Source: Gp6-AA40 sp036274155
Lineage (GTDB): Bacteria > Acidobacteriota > Vicinamibacteria > Vicinamibacterales > UBA2999
Assembly (NCBI GenBank): GCA_036274155.1
Contig: DASUGH010000035.1
Span: 10,890 to 74,889, forward strand
DNA length: 64,000 nt
Direction of reading: 5' to 3'
The notes beneath the pieces are model-generated. The model did no database searches, had not been told where the DNA came from, and worked only from the letters and a program-made list of their open reading frames with translations. The position numbers were made by a program, and so were the translations under genes. Shown here in pieces: positions 26,151-35,378 of the stretch; the stretch's first letter is position 1, and every line of letters begins with the position of its first letter.

Positions 26151-26839
26151 CGTGTTTCGAATACGACCTCCAGATCGACGAGTACGTCGAGGGAACGCTT
26201 CCCGCCACGCGGGTGGCGGCGCTCGAGGCCCATCTGGCCACGTGCAGCCGCTGCCGTGCGGCGGCAGCCGATTTCCGGACGCTCCGGTCGGCCGCCTCGA
26301 CGCTCGAGCGCCGCAATCCGCCTCCCGAGGTCTGGACGCGGGTCGTGGCGTCGATCCACGAGTCGTCCGAACAGACCGGCTGGTTCTCGTGGATGCTGCC
26401 GGGGCTGACCTGGCGCTCCGCTGTGGCCGCGGCCGTCATCGTGATCATGCTCACGGTTGGAACCTGGTTCTCGTGGCACGAGGCGGCGACTGCGGGGCGT
26501 GTGGTCTCGACGGCCGGCCTCGACACGGCGTCAGCGGAGTCCAGAGGCGTCGAGCAGGCGATGCGGACGCAGATCTCGGACATGGAAAAGACGGTGAGGA
26601 CCGCGTCGGCGGTGCTGCCGAGCGAAACGCAGGCCGCCTATCAACAGGCGGGCGCGGTCATCGACGATGCGTTGAGCCGCCGCGCCAGCGAGCCGCACAG
26701 CGAAGTCACGCAGCAGAGCCTGCTGGAGCTGCTGCAGAGCAAACTGAGACTCCTGCAGGAGATGATCGCCCTCATCAACGAGATGCGGAAAGGCAACCAG
26801 GAAGAGGCGGCCCGCATCGTCTCCGGAATCGAACAATGA
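26147..26839 (+). CDS. zinc-finger anti-sigma factor, membrane-anchored
   Basis: The 230-residue protein starts with an anti-sigma domain. Its HLATCSRC (His29, Cys33, Cys36) is the HxxxCxxC zinc signature, with an upstream helix CFEYDLQIDEYVEGTL. One membrane segment lies near 90-110 (WRSAVAAAVIVIMLTVGTWF). The extracytoplasmic part is helical (LLELLQSKLRLLQEMIALINEMRKG) and could sense or bind a partner. It overlaps the sigma gene by ATGA at its start and the DUF4097 gene by ATGA at its end, giving tight stoichiometry of the three products. Confidence 0.9.
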   Translation: MTCFEYDLQIDEYVEGTLPATRVAALEAHLATCSRCRAAAADFRTLRSAASTLERRNPPPEVWTRVVASIHESSEQTGWFSWMLPGLTWRSAVAAAVIVIMLTVGTWFSWHEAATAGRVVSTAGLDTASAESRGVEQAMRTQISDMEKTVRTASAVLPSETQAAYQQAGAVIDDALSRRASEPHSEVTQQSLLELLQSKLRLLQEMIALINEMRKGNQEEAARIVSGIEQ

Positions 26840-27906
26840 GAACCCTGTTTCGGACCTGCGCCGTCGGCGGTCTCGTCCTTCTCGCCTCTCCTGCGACACC
26901 GCAGCAGGCCGGCGCTGCCGCACCTCCTGCGATGCGGCTCGCACAAGGCGACGGCACAGCTGGCCGACCGGCACCGGTCCCGCCGCGGCCGCCAGGCCGC
27001 GGCGGGCGGGCGTCGGGCGACTGGGTCGACGAGCCCTTCCAGCGCTCCGTGCGGCTCGGATCCAGGGGATCGGTCGAACTGACGGCGTTGTTCGGCGCCA
27101 TCACGTTCACCGGCACCGACGGAAACGTCGTGCGCATCAACGCGGTCAAGAGAGTCCAGGAGGCCAACCGCGATTTCGCGCGCTCGGTGCTACAGAACGT
27201 TCAAATACGTGTCACGGAACGTGGCGGCGGTATCGAAGTGTTGACCGAGCAGCCCACAGTGCGAACGCCAATCGCCGTGGACTACACGATCGAAGTGCCG
27301 ATGGCCACCAGTGTCAGCATCCGCAGCTTCGGCGGCCCGATCAACGTCGGTGGGGTGAAAGGCGAGCTGCGCATCGAAGCCTTTGGCGGCGGCGACATGA
27401 CCCTTTCGTCGGTCGGACGTGTGAGGACCGCGAAGTCGGCCGGCGGAAACGTGACCATCACCGGCGCCGAAGGCGACGAGGTCAACGCGGAGACGTTTCT
27501 CGGGCAGCTCGTCGTCCGCGACGTCAAGGCGCGCTCGGTCGAACTGCGATCCATCCGCGGCCCGATCACCATCGTCGACACGCTGTGCGACCGGTGCACG
27601 GCCAATAGCACCAATGGCAGCATCGAGTTCTCGGGACCGCTCAAGCCGGAAGGGCGCTACACCCTCAACTCGAACGAAGGCGACATCCGCTTCATCCCCG
27701 CCCCCGGCGTCGGCTTCGATCTCGAAGCGATGACGTCGGGCACGTTCAACAACGACTTCCCGCTCCGCACCGGCAGGAAAACTGCGCCGGCGCCAGGGTC
27801 GCAGGGTCGCATCTTCCGGGGCGTCTTCATGGACGGGAGCGCGATCCTCTCGCTGCGCTCCTTTACCGGGAACCTGAGCCTGATCAGAAAGACCGATCCG
27901 CGCTAG
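26836..27906 (+). CDS. secreted DUF4097-like beta-helix protein
   Basis: The 356-residue protein has a signal peptide (MRTLFRTCAVGGLVLLASPATP) and a Pro/Gly-rich linker. A long beta-repeat domain follows: GSVELTALFGAITFTGTDG, TSVSIRSFGGPINVGGV, TAKSAGGNVTITGAEG, SVELRSIRGPITIVDT, TANSTNGSIEFSG. This matches DUF4097/adhesin-like proteins that build a right-handed beta helix, often found behind ECF sigma or PspC-type regulators. Its ATG overlaps the anti-sigma stop. The 3' end overlaps the convergent phosphatase-superfamily gene by 23 nt. A periplasmic or outer-surface location is inferred. Confidence 0.88.
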   Translation: MRTLFRTCAVGGLVLLASPATPQQAGAAAPPAMRLAQGDGTAGRPAPVPPRPPGRGGRASGDWVDEPFQRSVRLGSRGSVELTALFGAITFTGTDGNVVRINAVKRVQEANRDFARSVLQNVQIRVTERGGGIEVLTEQPTVRTPIAVDYTIEVPMATSVSIRSFGGPINVGGVKGELRIEAFGGGDMTLSSVGRVRTAKSAGGNVTITGAEGDEVNAETFLGQLVVRDVKARSVELRSIRGPITIVDTLCDRCTANSTNGSIEFSGPLKPEGRYTLNSNEGDIRFIPAPGVGFDLEAMTSGTFNNDFPLRTGRKTAPAPGSQGRIFRGVFMDGSAILSLRSFTGNLSLIRKTDPR

Positions 27907-30403
27907 CCGGGCCGAGCACCTCGCGGATCACCCGTCCCGGGAACGGCTGGAAGCCTCGTTCCTGCAAGGCCGGTCCGGGAAGACCATTCGCGTCCAGCTG
28001 ACCGGTCAGCGCGAACATCGTCGGAATGAAGCTGAGCGTGTCGTAGGGTTCCTGCACGTCGAGGCCCTGGGGGATTCCGGTGCGCTCTCCGCCCGTGAGC
28101 ATCAGCGTGGCGTTGGTGGAGACGCGAAAGAACGACCCGTGGTTTCCACCCGGGTTGAACCCGCGCACGTCGAAGTTCCAATGGTTGTTGGCGAGGACGA
28201 CCAGGTCGGGCTCGACGATCGCCCGTTGCCTCAGGCGAAGGCGCCGCATCAGCGCCTCGTCGCCGGACGCCGCGTCGGGCGTCACCCAGTCGGCGCGGTG
28301 GAAGTGCTCGTGGATGCCGATGATGGCATTGGAGTAGAGCGTGCGATGCACGGCATGCAGCCACTCGAGCTCTCCGTGCCAGCCGTCGAGCCATGCGGTG
28401 CGGTCGCCGCCGCCAGGCACGGCCAGCTGCTCGTCCTCCCAGATCTTCAGCGGCAGCCCCGGCCGCCAGCCGGTCGGAGCGAAATGGATGGCCCCGTCAG
28501 CGGCCTCGGTGAGCCTGGTGACCGGCAGGTATTTGAGAAGCAGCCCGCCGTCGTTGCCAGTCCGGCCGAGCACGAGCGCCTGCGCATCCTGACCGCTGTC
28601 GAGCCAGACGCAGGTGTCGGCTCGTGCCGCGTCGGCGCTGGTCGCGATCGCGCTGCACGGAATCCGCAGCGCCGTGAAGTCGACCGGCGCGTTGGTGACG
28701 CCGCGTTGCACGTTGTTGCGAACCCGGGCGTTCGTGAGCAGCGCAAAGTAGTCGATACGCGCGAAGCTCTTCTCGAAATCGAGCGACCCGTCGGCGGCCA
28801 GCACCAGCCCTGAGGGCCCCGTCCCGACCACGTAATTGGCCAGGTCGTACACCCTGTTGCGCTCCCCCATTGCGTGCCGGGCGATGAGATCCTCCACGCG
28901 CGCCGCGCCCGGGGCGAGCGTGGCCGGCGTGGCCGTCAGGAGCCGCTCCAGAGTCGCCAGGTAAGCGGTGTACTCGGCGACGTCAGTCGTCCACGATTCG
29001 AGACGCGCGGTCCTGCGGACCCGCTCGTCGCGCTGTTCGCTCGTCTCCGCGAGCGCTTCGACCTTGTGGTCCTTGCGGCTGCTGCCTTTCTTGCGGTCGG
29101 GAGGCGGCGGGATGCTTGCTCGGAGCGTCTCGCTCGCACGCTGCAATGCCGCGACCTCTTCACGGAGCTCCAGCAGCGTTTGCTGCCACTGCGGCCGATG
29201 GCGGTCGACGACCGCGAGGAACGCGTCGGTCGCCGCGCGGCGGACAGGCGGCGACAGGTCCGGCCGCTGCAGCTGGCCGAACAGAATCTGCAGCACGTTC
29301 AGCGTCGAATCGCGGAGGTGAATCGACGCGCGCTCGTTGCCGTCGAAGTCCACCAGCGCCGTCGGATAGTCGTCTTCCTTCCCCTTCAGATACGGCGATT
29401 CTTCGGACGCCGTCGTAATCAGCGGCACGAGCGGGTTGATGCCCTTGATCGAGTAGTCCTTCATCAGATGCCGCTTGGTGATCACGTGATGACCGCCGCC
29501 GGCTCTCCCGCCGAGCAGGTGGACCAGGTTGAATCCCTGGCTGTAGAAGCGCTCGTCCGAGTTGACGCCATGGTCGGCGACCAGCACGAGCGCCGTCTCG
29601 GCGGCCTGCGGGGTGCGGCTGATCGCCGCCCAGATCCGTCCGATGATCGCGTCGAGCTCCTGCAGCGCGGCGCGGTGCGTCTTGTGATCCTTGTTGTGGT
29701 GCGTGGCGTGATCGAAGTCGGTGGTGTAGTAGTCGAGATACCGCGCGCGAGGATCGTCGAGGGTGGTGATCAGCTCGCGCTCGAGCTGCTCGTGGAGGAG
29801 GCCGCGGATATCGAAGCCAAGAAACCACTCGTCGACGAGATCCCGGGCGCTCCGCGTCGTGAAACGCTTCTGCACTCCCTCGCTGAGCGTGTCGATGCGC
29901 TTGCCGCGCTGGAACAGCTGGAAGCTTTGATAGCGCTCGTCGTACGAATAGGCGTCGAGCAGCAGCGGTATCTGCAGATCGTCGAGAACCGCCGCCCCCC
30001 ACATGTCGTTGTATTTCCCGGCTACGGCGCCGAGCCAGAACGGGAAGAAGTTCAGATAGTCGTAGGAGTGCTGCGTGTAGCGATCGAACTCGACGTTGCC
30101 CTTGATCCTCAGGTGCTGCCCGGTGTCGAGCATCGACCACGACGGCCCGGACAGGCTCATCCCGCGCACGTAGAAGTTCGAGAGGCGGGTGCCGTTCTTG
30201 TAGAAGAGACGCTCGATCCATGGCAGGACGCTCTGCCCGGTGCGAGGGTTCCGCTCGCGCACCATCTGCTCGACGACGCCGTGCGCGAGTCCGTCGGCTT
30301 TGATCACGACGAGCCGCTTCGTCTGGGCGGCGGCGGTCAGCGGCCACGCAACGAGCATCACGAACAGCAGAAGACGACGAACGGCGGCGCGGCGCGGGAT
30401 CAT
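27884..30403 (-). CDS. secreted alkaline-phosphatase-superfamily hydrolase
   Basis: The 839-residue protein has a signal peptide (about 1-26). The metal-binding core includes VVIKADGL, a nucleophile-type segment RGMSLSGPSWSMLDTG, YYTTDFDHATHH, LVLVADHGVNSDE, and NPGGNHGSFF near the C-terminus. This resembles the phosphodiesterase/nucleotide-pyrophosphatase branch of the superfamily. A charged insertion around PPPPDRKKGSSRKDHK interrupts the core. It is much longer than typical members (about 450-550 residues), with unassigned segments in the second half. Its ATG overlaps the stop of the upstream gene (ATGA, 30400-30403). Substrate unknown. Confidence 0.85.
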   Translation of the reverse strand: MIPRRAAVRRLLLFVMLVAWPLTAAAQTKRLVVIKADGLAHGVVEQMVRERNPRTGQSVLPWIERLFYKNGTRLSNFYVRGMSLSGPSWSMLDTGQHLRIKGNVEFDRYTQHSYDYLNFFPFWLGAVAGKYNDMWGAAVLDDLQIPLLLDAYSYDERYQSFQLFQRGKRIDTLSEGVQKRFTTRSARDLVDEWFLGFDIRGLLHEQLERELITTLDDPRARYLDYYTTDFDHATHHNKDHKTHRAALQELDAIIGRIWAAISRTPQAAETALVLVADHGVNSDERFYSQGFNLVHLLGGRAGGGHHVITKRHLMKDYSIKGINPLVPLITTASEESPYLKGKEDDYPTALVDFDGNERASIHLRDSTLNVLQILFGQLQRPDLSPPVRRAATDAFLAVVDRHRPQWQQTLLELREEVAALQRASETLRASIPPPPDRKKGSSRKDHKVEALAETSEQRDERVRRTARLESWTTDVAEYTAYLATLERLLTATPATLAPGAARVEDLIARHAMGERNRVYDLANYVVGTGPSGLVLAADGSLDFEKSFARIDYFALLTNARVRNNVQRGVTNAPVDFTALRIPCSAIATSADAARADTCVWLDSGQDAQALVLGRTGNDGGLLLKYLPVTRLTEAADGAIHFAPTGWRPGLPLKIWEDEQLAVPGGGDRTAWLDGWHGELEWLHAVHRTLYSNAIIGIHEHFHRADWVTPDAASGDEALMRRLRLRQRAIVEPDLVVLANNHWNFDVRGFNPGGNHGSFFRVSTNATLMLTGGERTGIPQGLDVQEPYDTLSFIPTMFALTGQLDANGLPGPALQERGFQPFPGRVIREVLGPASADRSF

Positions 30404-32421
30404 TGTCGGTCAGCGGACGAGGCGAGCACGGTGCCGGCGCGGCGCATCGGATCGCCGCGCGGCGCGTTGAACGCCTGAAGCGCCAGGGCGCGGAGATCGG
30501 GATCGACGTCGGGCGACTTCGAGATGCGGGCGAGCATCTCTCTCGCCGCCGGGCTGCCGGCGCGGGCGAGACCGTTCAGACAGAGCCGGCGCGTCTCGCG
30601 ATCCTGTGTGCGCTCGAACACGCGAAAGGCGAGCTTCACGTTCTTTCCGTCGCCGGGCTTCCCCTGCTCGGCGAGGAAGCCGACCGAGCGGCGGATGTCG
30701 CGGATGTCCCAGCCGACCTCGACCACCGGCGTCGATTTCACCACTTCTTCGAGGAACCGCCGGTGATACGCGAGACGCCGCGAGAGGTCGATGCGCGCCA
30801 GCTGTGAATCGGGAGGCGTCTTTTCGCGATGGCGATAGATGCCGGCGGTGAGGACGGTGCCGAGCCGGTAGATGAATGGTGCTCCGGCTCCGTGCTCGAT
30901 CCGGGTGAACTCGTCGGCGCGATCGCGCTTCAGCCGCTCGGCGATCTCTCCCGATGGCTCGCGAACCGCGGCGAGCAGCACGTCATAGCTGCGAAACGCC
31001 AGTGCAATCTCGACGCCTCCGTCGTTCTGGAGCGGGTTCATCGACACGCGCTCGACGAGTTTGCCGATCTCGGACGACAGCTCCGGGTTGAGCGACGCGT
31101 CGAGCGACAGCAGCAGCTTCAGCATCGCGTAGCTGCGCAGGCGCGACGGCTGGTTGATGTCCATGCCGCGCCGGCCGGTGACGAAGCCATAGACCGATCG
31201 GGCGAGAAAGTAATGGATATCGCCGAAGGGCGACAGCGAGAGGACGTTTCGCGTGATGTCGTTCAGCAGCCGGCGCGACACCTCGCGCCGCTTCGGATTG
31301 TTCTGGTCGCGGAAGTCGATGAGCAGCGCCGGAATCTTCGGGTGGTCGAGACCGTACAAGCCGAGAGGAATGAGCTCGACGGGGCTGGCGCCCGGAGTAT
31401 CCGGTGCGACGCGGCGGCCGTCGGCATCGAAATAGCGAGTCTCGCTGTAGCCCTTCCAGTCGAGGAGGCGCTTGTCGCCATAGGGGCTCGCGAAGTTGAG
31501 AAAGCGCTTCTCGAATCGCCGTCCTGTCTGATCGACGTCATGGCGCGCCACCCACACGAGCGCATGCGTGGTGGTGCCATCGGGCATCGACAACGGGTCG
31601 AAGTACAGGCCCTCGGCCTCGCAGCGCTGGCGGAGGAGCTCCCAGTTGTGCCCGCGCACGTCCTGCGCATCGGCCGACTCGCGCTTGTAGGCCTCTTCGA
31701 GATAGCTGTCGTTGACGATTCCCGCGAACGGCCGTTGCGCGAGCACGAGCCGCGCCTGGATGTCACGCATCTCGACCGGAGTCAGCGCCGGGGCCACGCC
31801 GGTCTCGGCTTCGTACAGCGCCAGCACGGCCAGCGCGCGCACGATGTGCGCCTTGCGGTAGTCCTCACCATTGCGCCGGAACGCCCGTACCGACGTCTTG
31901 ACCAGCACGCCGTAGGGATCGAAGAGCAGCGACTGCGCCGCAATCCACATGACGTTCTTCCAGACGTCGTGCTCCGGGTCGGAGAGGTCGATGATCGCCG
32001 GCGGCACCGAGTCGTCCCGTTCGGGGTCCTTGTTGCCGGCGCGGCGGTTGAGGAAGGGAATCGCGGAGGCGATGCGCTGGCCGGCTGATGGCGTCGTGTA
32101 GCCGTGCACCCACACGTAGCGCAGCTGATCGTTTTCCGGATCCACGTCGTCGAGGGTGTCGCGAAGAATCGACAGCAGTGGAACCGACTCCGTGGTCGCG
32201 GCGTCGCCAGCGCCTTCCACGCGCCCGAGGACCGTCAGCAGTTCCGCCCCGCCCGGCACCGGCTCCCGGCTGATGCGAAACATCGGCGGGGGCGAGACGA
32301 GCGCGGATGAGTCCCTGCTCTGGGCAGAAAGCCCGGGCGTTATCGTCGTGAGGCACACGGCCGCGGCCAGAAGTGCCGACACCCCCTTCCTGCCCGCTGT
32401 TTTTCCGCCCGGTCTCCTCAT
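30400..32421 (-). CDS. secreted protein of unknown function, coupled to phosphatase-superfamily gene
   Basis: I do not recognise this 673-residue protein. It begins MRRPGGKTAGRKGVSALLAA, followed by a hydrophobic stretch and an Ala-x-Ala-like site (GLSAQS), so it is probably exported. The middle has WVHGYTTPSAG, RRNGEDYRKAHIVRALAVLALYEAE and LLIDFRDQNNPKRREVSRRLLND. The end has two HEAT-like helical pairs (RLCLNGLARAGSPAAREMLARI, DLRALALQAFNAPRGD). No catalytic signature is visible. The start ATG 32421 is chosen for the signal peptide; upstream frame is Arg-rich. It is translationally coupled to the 839-residue hydrolase and divergent from a second phosphatase-superfamily gene, suggesting shared periplasmic function. 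Confidence 0.75.
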   Translation of the reverse strand: MRRPGGKTAGRKGVSALLAAAVCLTTITPGLSAQSRDSSALVSPPPMFRISREPVPGGAELLTVLGRVEGAGDAATTESVPLLSILRDTLDDVDPENDQLRYVWVHGYTTPSAGQRIASAIPFLNRRAGNKDPERDDSVPPAIIDLSDPEHDVWKNVMWIAAQSLLFDPYGVLVKTSVRAFRRNGEDYRKAHIVRALAVLALYEAETGVAPALTPVEMRDIQARLVLAQRPFAGIVNDSYLEEAYKRESADAQDVRGHNWELLRQRCEAEGLYFDPLSMPDGTTTHALVWVARHDVDQTGRRFEKRFLNFASPYGDKRLLDWKGYSETRYFDADGRRVAPDTPGASPVELIPLGLYGLDHPKIPALLIDFRDQNNPKRREVSRRLLNDITRNVLSLSPFGDIHYFLARSVYGFVTGRRGMDINQPSRLRSYAMLKLLLSLDASLNPELSSEIGKLVERVSMNPLQNDGGVEIALAFRSYDVLLAAVREPSGEIAERLKRDRADEFTRIEHGAGAPFIYRLGTVLTAGIYRHREKTPPDSQLARIDLSRRLAYHRRFLEEVVKSTPVVEVGWDIRDIRRSVGFLAEQGKPGDGKNVKLAFRVFERTQDRETRRLCLNGLARAGSPAAREMLARISKSPDVDPDLRALALQAFNAPRGDPMRRAGTVLASSADRQ

Positions 32422-32530
32422 CGGCTGAGTCCGTGTATTTTCGCTTGGATCGGCTCCGCTTCGCACCTGCCAAGTTCCAGACCGTCGACGGCGGGCAAAA
32501 CCATGCTCGAGTGCGGCTAGAATCTCAGCC

Positions 32531-34165
32531 ATGCGTCGAATTCTTGTGTTCGCGTCGTGCCTCTGCGCCGTGGCGGCCGCCGCGCTCGAAACGCCGCGCG
32601 CGGCACAAACCTCCGCCGCGCCCAGGCTGGTCGTCATCGTCGTCGTGGATCAGATGCGCGCCGACTACCTGGAGACATTCCGCTCCTCGTGGCGAGGCGG
32701 TCTGAAGAAGCTGCTCGGGGACGGCGCGTATTTCGAGCACGCCGAGTATCCCTACATGAACACGGTCACCTGCGCCGGGCACGCCACGATTGGAACGGGA
32801 ACCTTTCCGCATACGCACGGCATGGTCCTGAATGGCTGGTACGACCGCGAGCGAAAGGCGTCGGTGGCGTGCACCGATGACGCCGACGCGCGACATATCA
32901 GCTACGGACGGGAGGCCCGCTCCGGCAACAGCGCCAGGCTGCTGCTGGCGCCGACGCTGGCAGACGAAATGCGCGGGCAGCGCCCGGGCACACGAGTCGT
33001 CACGCTCGCGCTCAAGCCGCGCAGCGCGATCGGCCTGGCCGGCCACGCCGGTACGGCGGTGACCTGGGTCGACGACGCGGCGGCTGCATTCGTCACTTCG
33101 CGCGCCTTCGGCGACGATCTCGTCCCGCCGGTGGCCGATTTCCTCAAGCGCGATCCCTTCGACGCCGACGCAAAGAAGACGTGGACGCTGCGCGACGACA
33201 TTTCGTCGTATCGGTACCCCGACGCCAGCGTCGGCGCCCGGCCGCAGCAGTCGCGCACCGGCCTCTTCCCGCATCGCATTGGCGGTGCGAAAGGAACCGA
33301 AGCGCCGTTCTTCACGCTGTGGCAGGCGAGTCCGTTCGCCGACGCCTATCTCGAACGGATGGCCGAGTCACTGATCACGTCCTTCCGCCTCGGGCAGGGC
33401 GAGACGACCGATTTTCTCGGCGTGAGCTTCTCGGCGCTCGACCTCGTGGGCCACGCCTTCGGCCCCGAGAGCCGGGAGATCGAAGATCACCTCCGCAGAC
33501 TGGACGACACGATTGGCGCGCTCATCGCCGTGCTCGATCAGAAGATCGGGCAGGGACGCTGGGTGCTCGGATTCAGCAGCGATCACGGCGTCGCGCCAAT
33601 CGCGGTCACGACCGGCGGCGGCCGCATCACCACGGACGACGTCCGCGATCGTATCGAGGAGACGCTGATCACCCGCTACGGCCCGCGCAACGAGAAGGAA
33701 GGGAACTACGTCGTCTCGGTCACGTTCAACTACGTCTATCTGGCGCCAGGAATCTTCGACCGTCTCAAGAACGATCCCGCCACGTACGCGGAGGTCGAGA
33801 AGGCGGTGCTCGGCGTTCCCGGCATGGAGCGGCTGCTGCGTTCGGACCGCCTCTCGGACAGCTCGGGGGATCGCGCCGTCCGCGCCGCCGCGCTGAGCTA
33901 CCTGCCGGCCCGGAGCGGCGACATCATCCTGGTCGGCAAGCCGAACTGGTACTTCTCTCCGCGCGGCGACGGAGCGGGCACCACGCACGGCACTGCGCAC
34001 CCTTACGATCGGCGCGTCCCCGTGATCCTGCTCGGCCACGGCATCAAGGCAGGACGCTATGCCGAGGTCGCGTCACCCGCCGACATCGCGCCGACGCTGG
34101 CGCATGTGATCGGAGTGCAGCTACCGAAAGCGGAGGGCCGCGTGCTGCGGGAAGCGCTCAAGTAG
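32531..34165 (+). CDS. secreted alkaline phosphatase family protein (PafA-like)
   Basis: The 544-residue protein has a signal peptide (about 1-25). It contains metal ligand Asp40 in VVVDQMRADYLE, a probable Thr nucleophile in NTVTCAGHATIGTG (Thr78 or Thr80), FSALDLVGHAFGPES with metal-binding Asp and His, FSSDHGVAPI, and THGTAHPYDRRVP. These are the landmarks of PafA-type phosphatases/phosphodiesterases with two zinc ions. It should hydrolyse phosphomono- or diesters in the periplasm. It is divergent from the unknown secreted protein; the 109-nt spacer would hold both promoters. A hairpin follows its stop. Confidence 0.92.
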   Translation: MRRILVFASCLCAVAAAALETPRAAQTSAAPRLVVIVVVDQMRADYLETFRSSWRGGLKKLLGDGAYFEHAEYPYMNTVTCAGHATIGTGTFPHTHGMVLNGWYDRERKASVACTDDADARHISYGREARSGNSARLLLAPTLADEMRGQRPGTRVVTLALKPRSAIGLAGHAGTAVTWVDDAAAAFVTSRAFGDDLVPPVADFLKRDPFDADAKKTWTLRDDISSYRYPDASVGARPQQSRTGLFPHRIGGAKGTEAPFFTLWQASPFADAYLERMAESLITSFRLGQGETTDFLGVSFSALDLVGHAFGPESREIEDHLRRLDDTIGALIAVLDQKIGQGRWVLGFSSDHGVAPIAVTTGGGRITTDDVRDRIEETLITRYGPRNEKEGNYVVSVTFNYVYLAPGIFDRLKNDPATYAEVEKAVLGVPGMERLLRSDRLSDSSGDRAVRAAALSYLPARSGDIILVGKPNWYFSPRGDGAGTTHGTAHPYDRRVPVILLGHGIKAGRYAEVASPADIAPTLAHVIGVQLPKAEGRVLREALK

Positions 34166-34188
34166 GACGCCCTCCGCTTCCGCAACCT

Positions 34189-34223
34189 CGAACCACCCGT
34201 CAGCTCGCCGGCTGGCGGGTTCG
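34189..34223. terminator. stem-loop between convergent phosphatase and fhcD genes
   Basis: CGAACC (34189-34194) pairs with GGTTCG (34218-34223), and an inner stem CAGC/GCTG with flanking pairs continues it, separated by a 3-nt bulge. It lies 23 nt past one stop codon and 10 nt past the other, so it could end both transcripts. No T-run is present. Confidence 0.5.
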
Positions 34224-34233
34224 CAGCGTCGGG

Positions 34234-35154
34234 CTACGAAAGCAGTTCGTGAAGGTGGAAGTGGTGCTTGCCCAGCTTGCCGCCGTAGTTTCCTGCCGAG
34301 ATCTCGACGACGCCCGGGCGGCACGCCGCCTCGATGCCGGCGCGAAGCGCGCGTTCGATGGCCGCGCGATCCAGACCATCCACCACGATCTCGAGCACTG
34401 AATTCACGCCCTCGGGCAGCTGGCTGATCACGCCCTCCCGTCCTCGCAGGGTCGGACAGTACGCGTCGTTGGTGGAGGCGATCATGTTCTTGTACTTCTT
34501 CGCCCCCACCTTGCTGCCGGCACGGACGATGCCGCCGGGAAACGGCAGGATGACACCGCGCACGCCGCGCATCGCCTCCACCGCGGCTTCCGCCGCCGCG
34601 AGTGCGGCACGCTGGTCGGCGGCAAGGATCAGCAGATTGCCGCCGCCGATTGCCTTCTGCACGCCGAAGGCCTCCTGCACCAGGAACTCGCCCTCCATGA
34701 CGGGAATGCGCCAATACCGCTGTTCATCGACGACTTTGCTCGCCTGGAACTTGTCGCCGAAGTGGCGCAGCTGCCCACCGACAATGACCCGCTCGGGCGC
34801 ATCGGGCAGGCCGTCGAAGCACGCGGTCGTCGCACAGGTCAGCACGGTCTGTCCGATCCGGTCGATGAGCTGTCGCTGCAATCCAGCGGCGTCGAAGCCG
34901 AACAGCAGCACGCTCACCCCCGGCCGGAGATCGGGCGTGACCTCGGGAGCGAGCTCGGCCTCTATCCCCGCTTCGACCTTGCATCCGATGACCGAGGTGG
35001 CGAATCCGGTCATCGACTGAGCGGCAGTTCGTGCCCACCCCCCCGTTTGCGCGGTGATGATGACCCGCGCGGCGCGCATTCCAAAGGCCTCGGCAAATGT
35101 ATCGACGATCCGTACGCCGCCGCGCTCGACAACTGCTCGCGTCTCTCCACTCAT
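34234..35154 (-). CDS. fhcD: formylmethanofuran:tetrahydromethanopterin formyltransferase
   Basis: Ftr/FhcD moves the formyl group between H4MPT and methanofuran, a late step in oxidation of C1 units to formate and CO2. The 306-residue protein has DTFAEAFGMRAARVIITA, CKVEAGIEAEL, TPDLRPGVSVLLFGF, FDGLPDAPE, FPGGIVRAGSKVGAKKYK, STNDAYCPTLRG and GNYGGKLGKHHFHLHELL, all diagnostic. In most methylotrophs it lies in fhcABCD; here it is alone, between a phosphatase gene and rng. It complements the fae-mtdB cluster 27 kb away. The start codon is ATG 35154. Confidence 0.96.
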   Translation of the reverse strand: MSGETRAVVERGGVRIVDTFAEAFGMRAARVIITAQTGGWARTAAQSMTGFATSVIGCKVEAGIEAELAPEVTPDLRPGVSVLLFGFDAAGLQRQLIDRIGQTVLTCATTACFDGLPDAPERVIVGGQLRHFGDKFQASKVVDEQRYWRIPVMEGEFLVQEAFGVQKAIGGGNLLILAADQRAALAAAEAAVEAMRGVRGVILPFPGGIVRAGSKVGAKKYKNMIASTNDAYCPTLRGREGVISQLPEGVNSVLEIVVDGLDRAAIERALRAGIEAACRPGVVEISAGNYGGKLGKHHFHLHELLS

Positions 35155-35378
35155 GCCCGCGTCAGTGTACCGCGTCGACTGGCGAGCTGCGGACGGCGAG
35201 GCATGGTCATGCTCCCCGTTTTCCCGTAGCGCGATCAGATCCGACTCAAACGCCTTGTGTTAGAGCGGTTTATCCTCATTCCGGGGCGCACCAGCAGGCA
35301 GGGATGCGGGGTCAGCGAAGGGAAGTTCGAGGCCTGCCAGCACGAGATCACGACGCTGCCGGTCGCGCCGGCTGCGCC

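Noticed and set aside
35155..35378. Gap between fhcD and rng checked for an RNA gene or small ORF
   Set aside because: No cloverleaf, strong hairpin or supported reading frame was visible.
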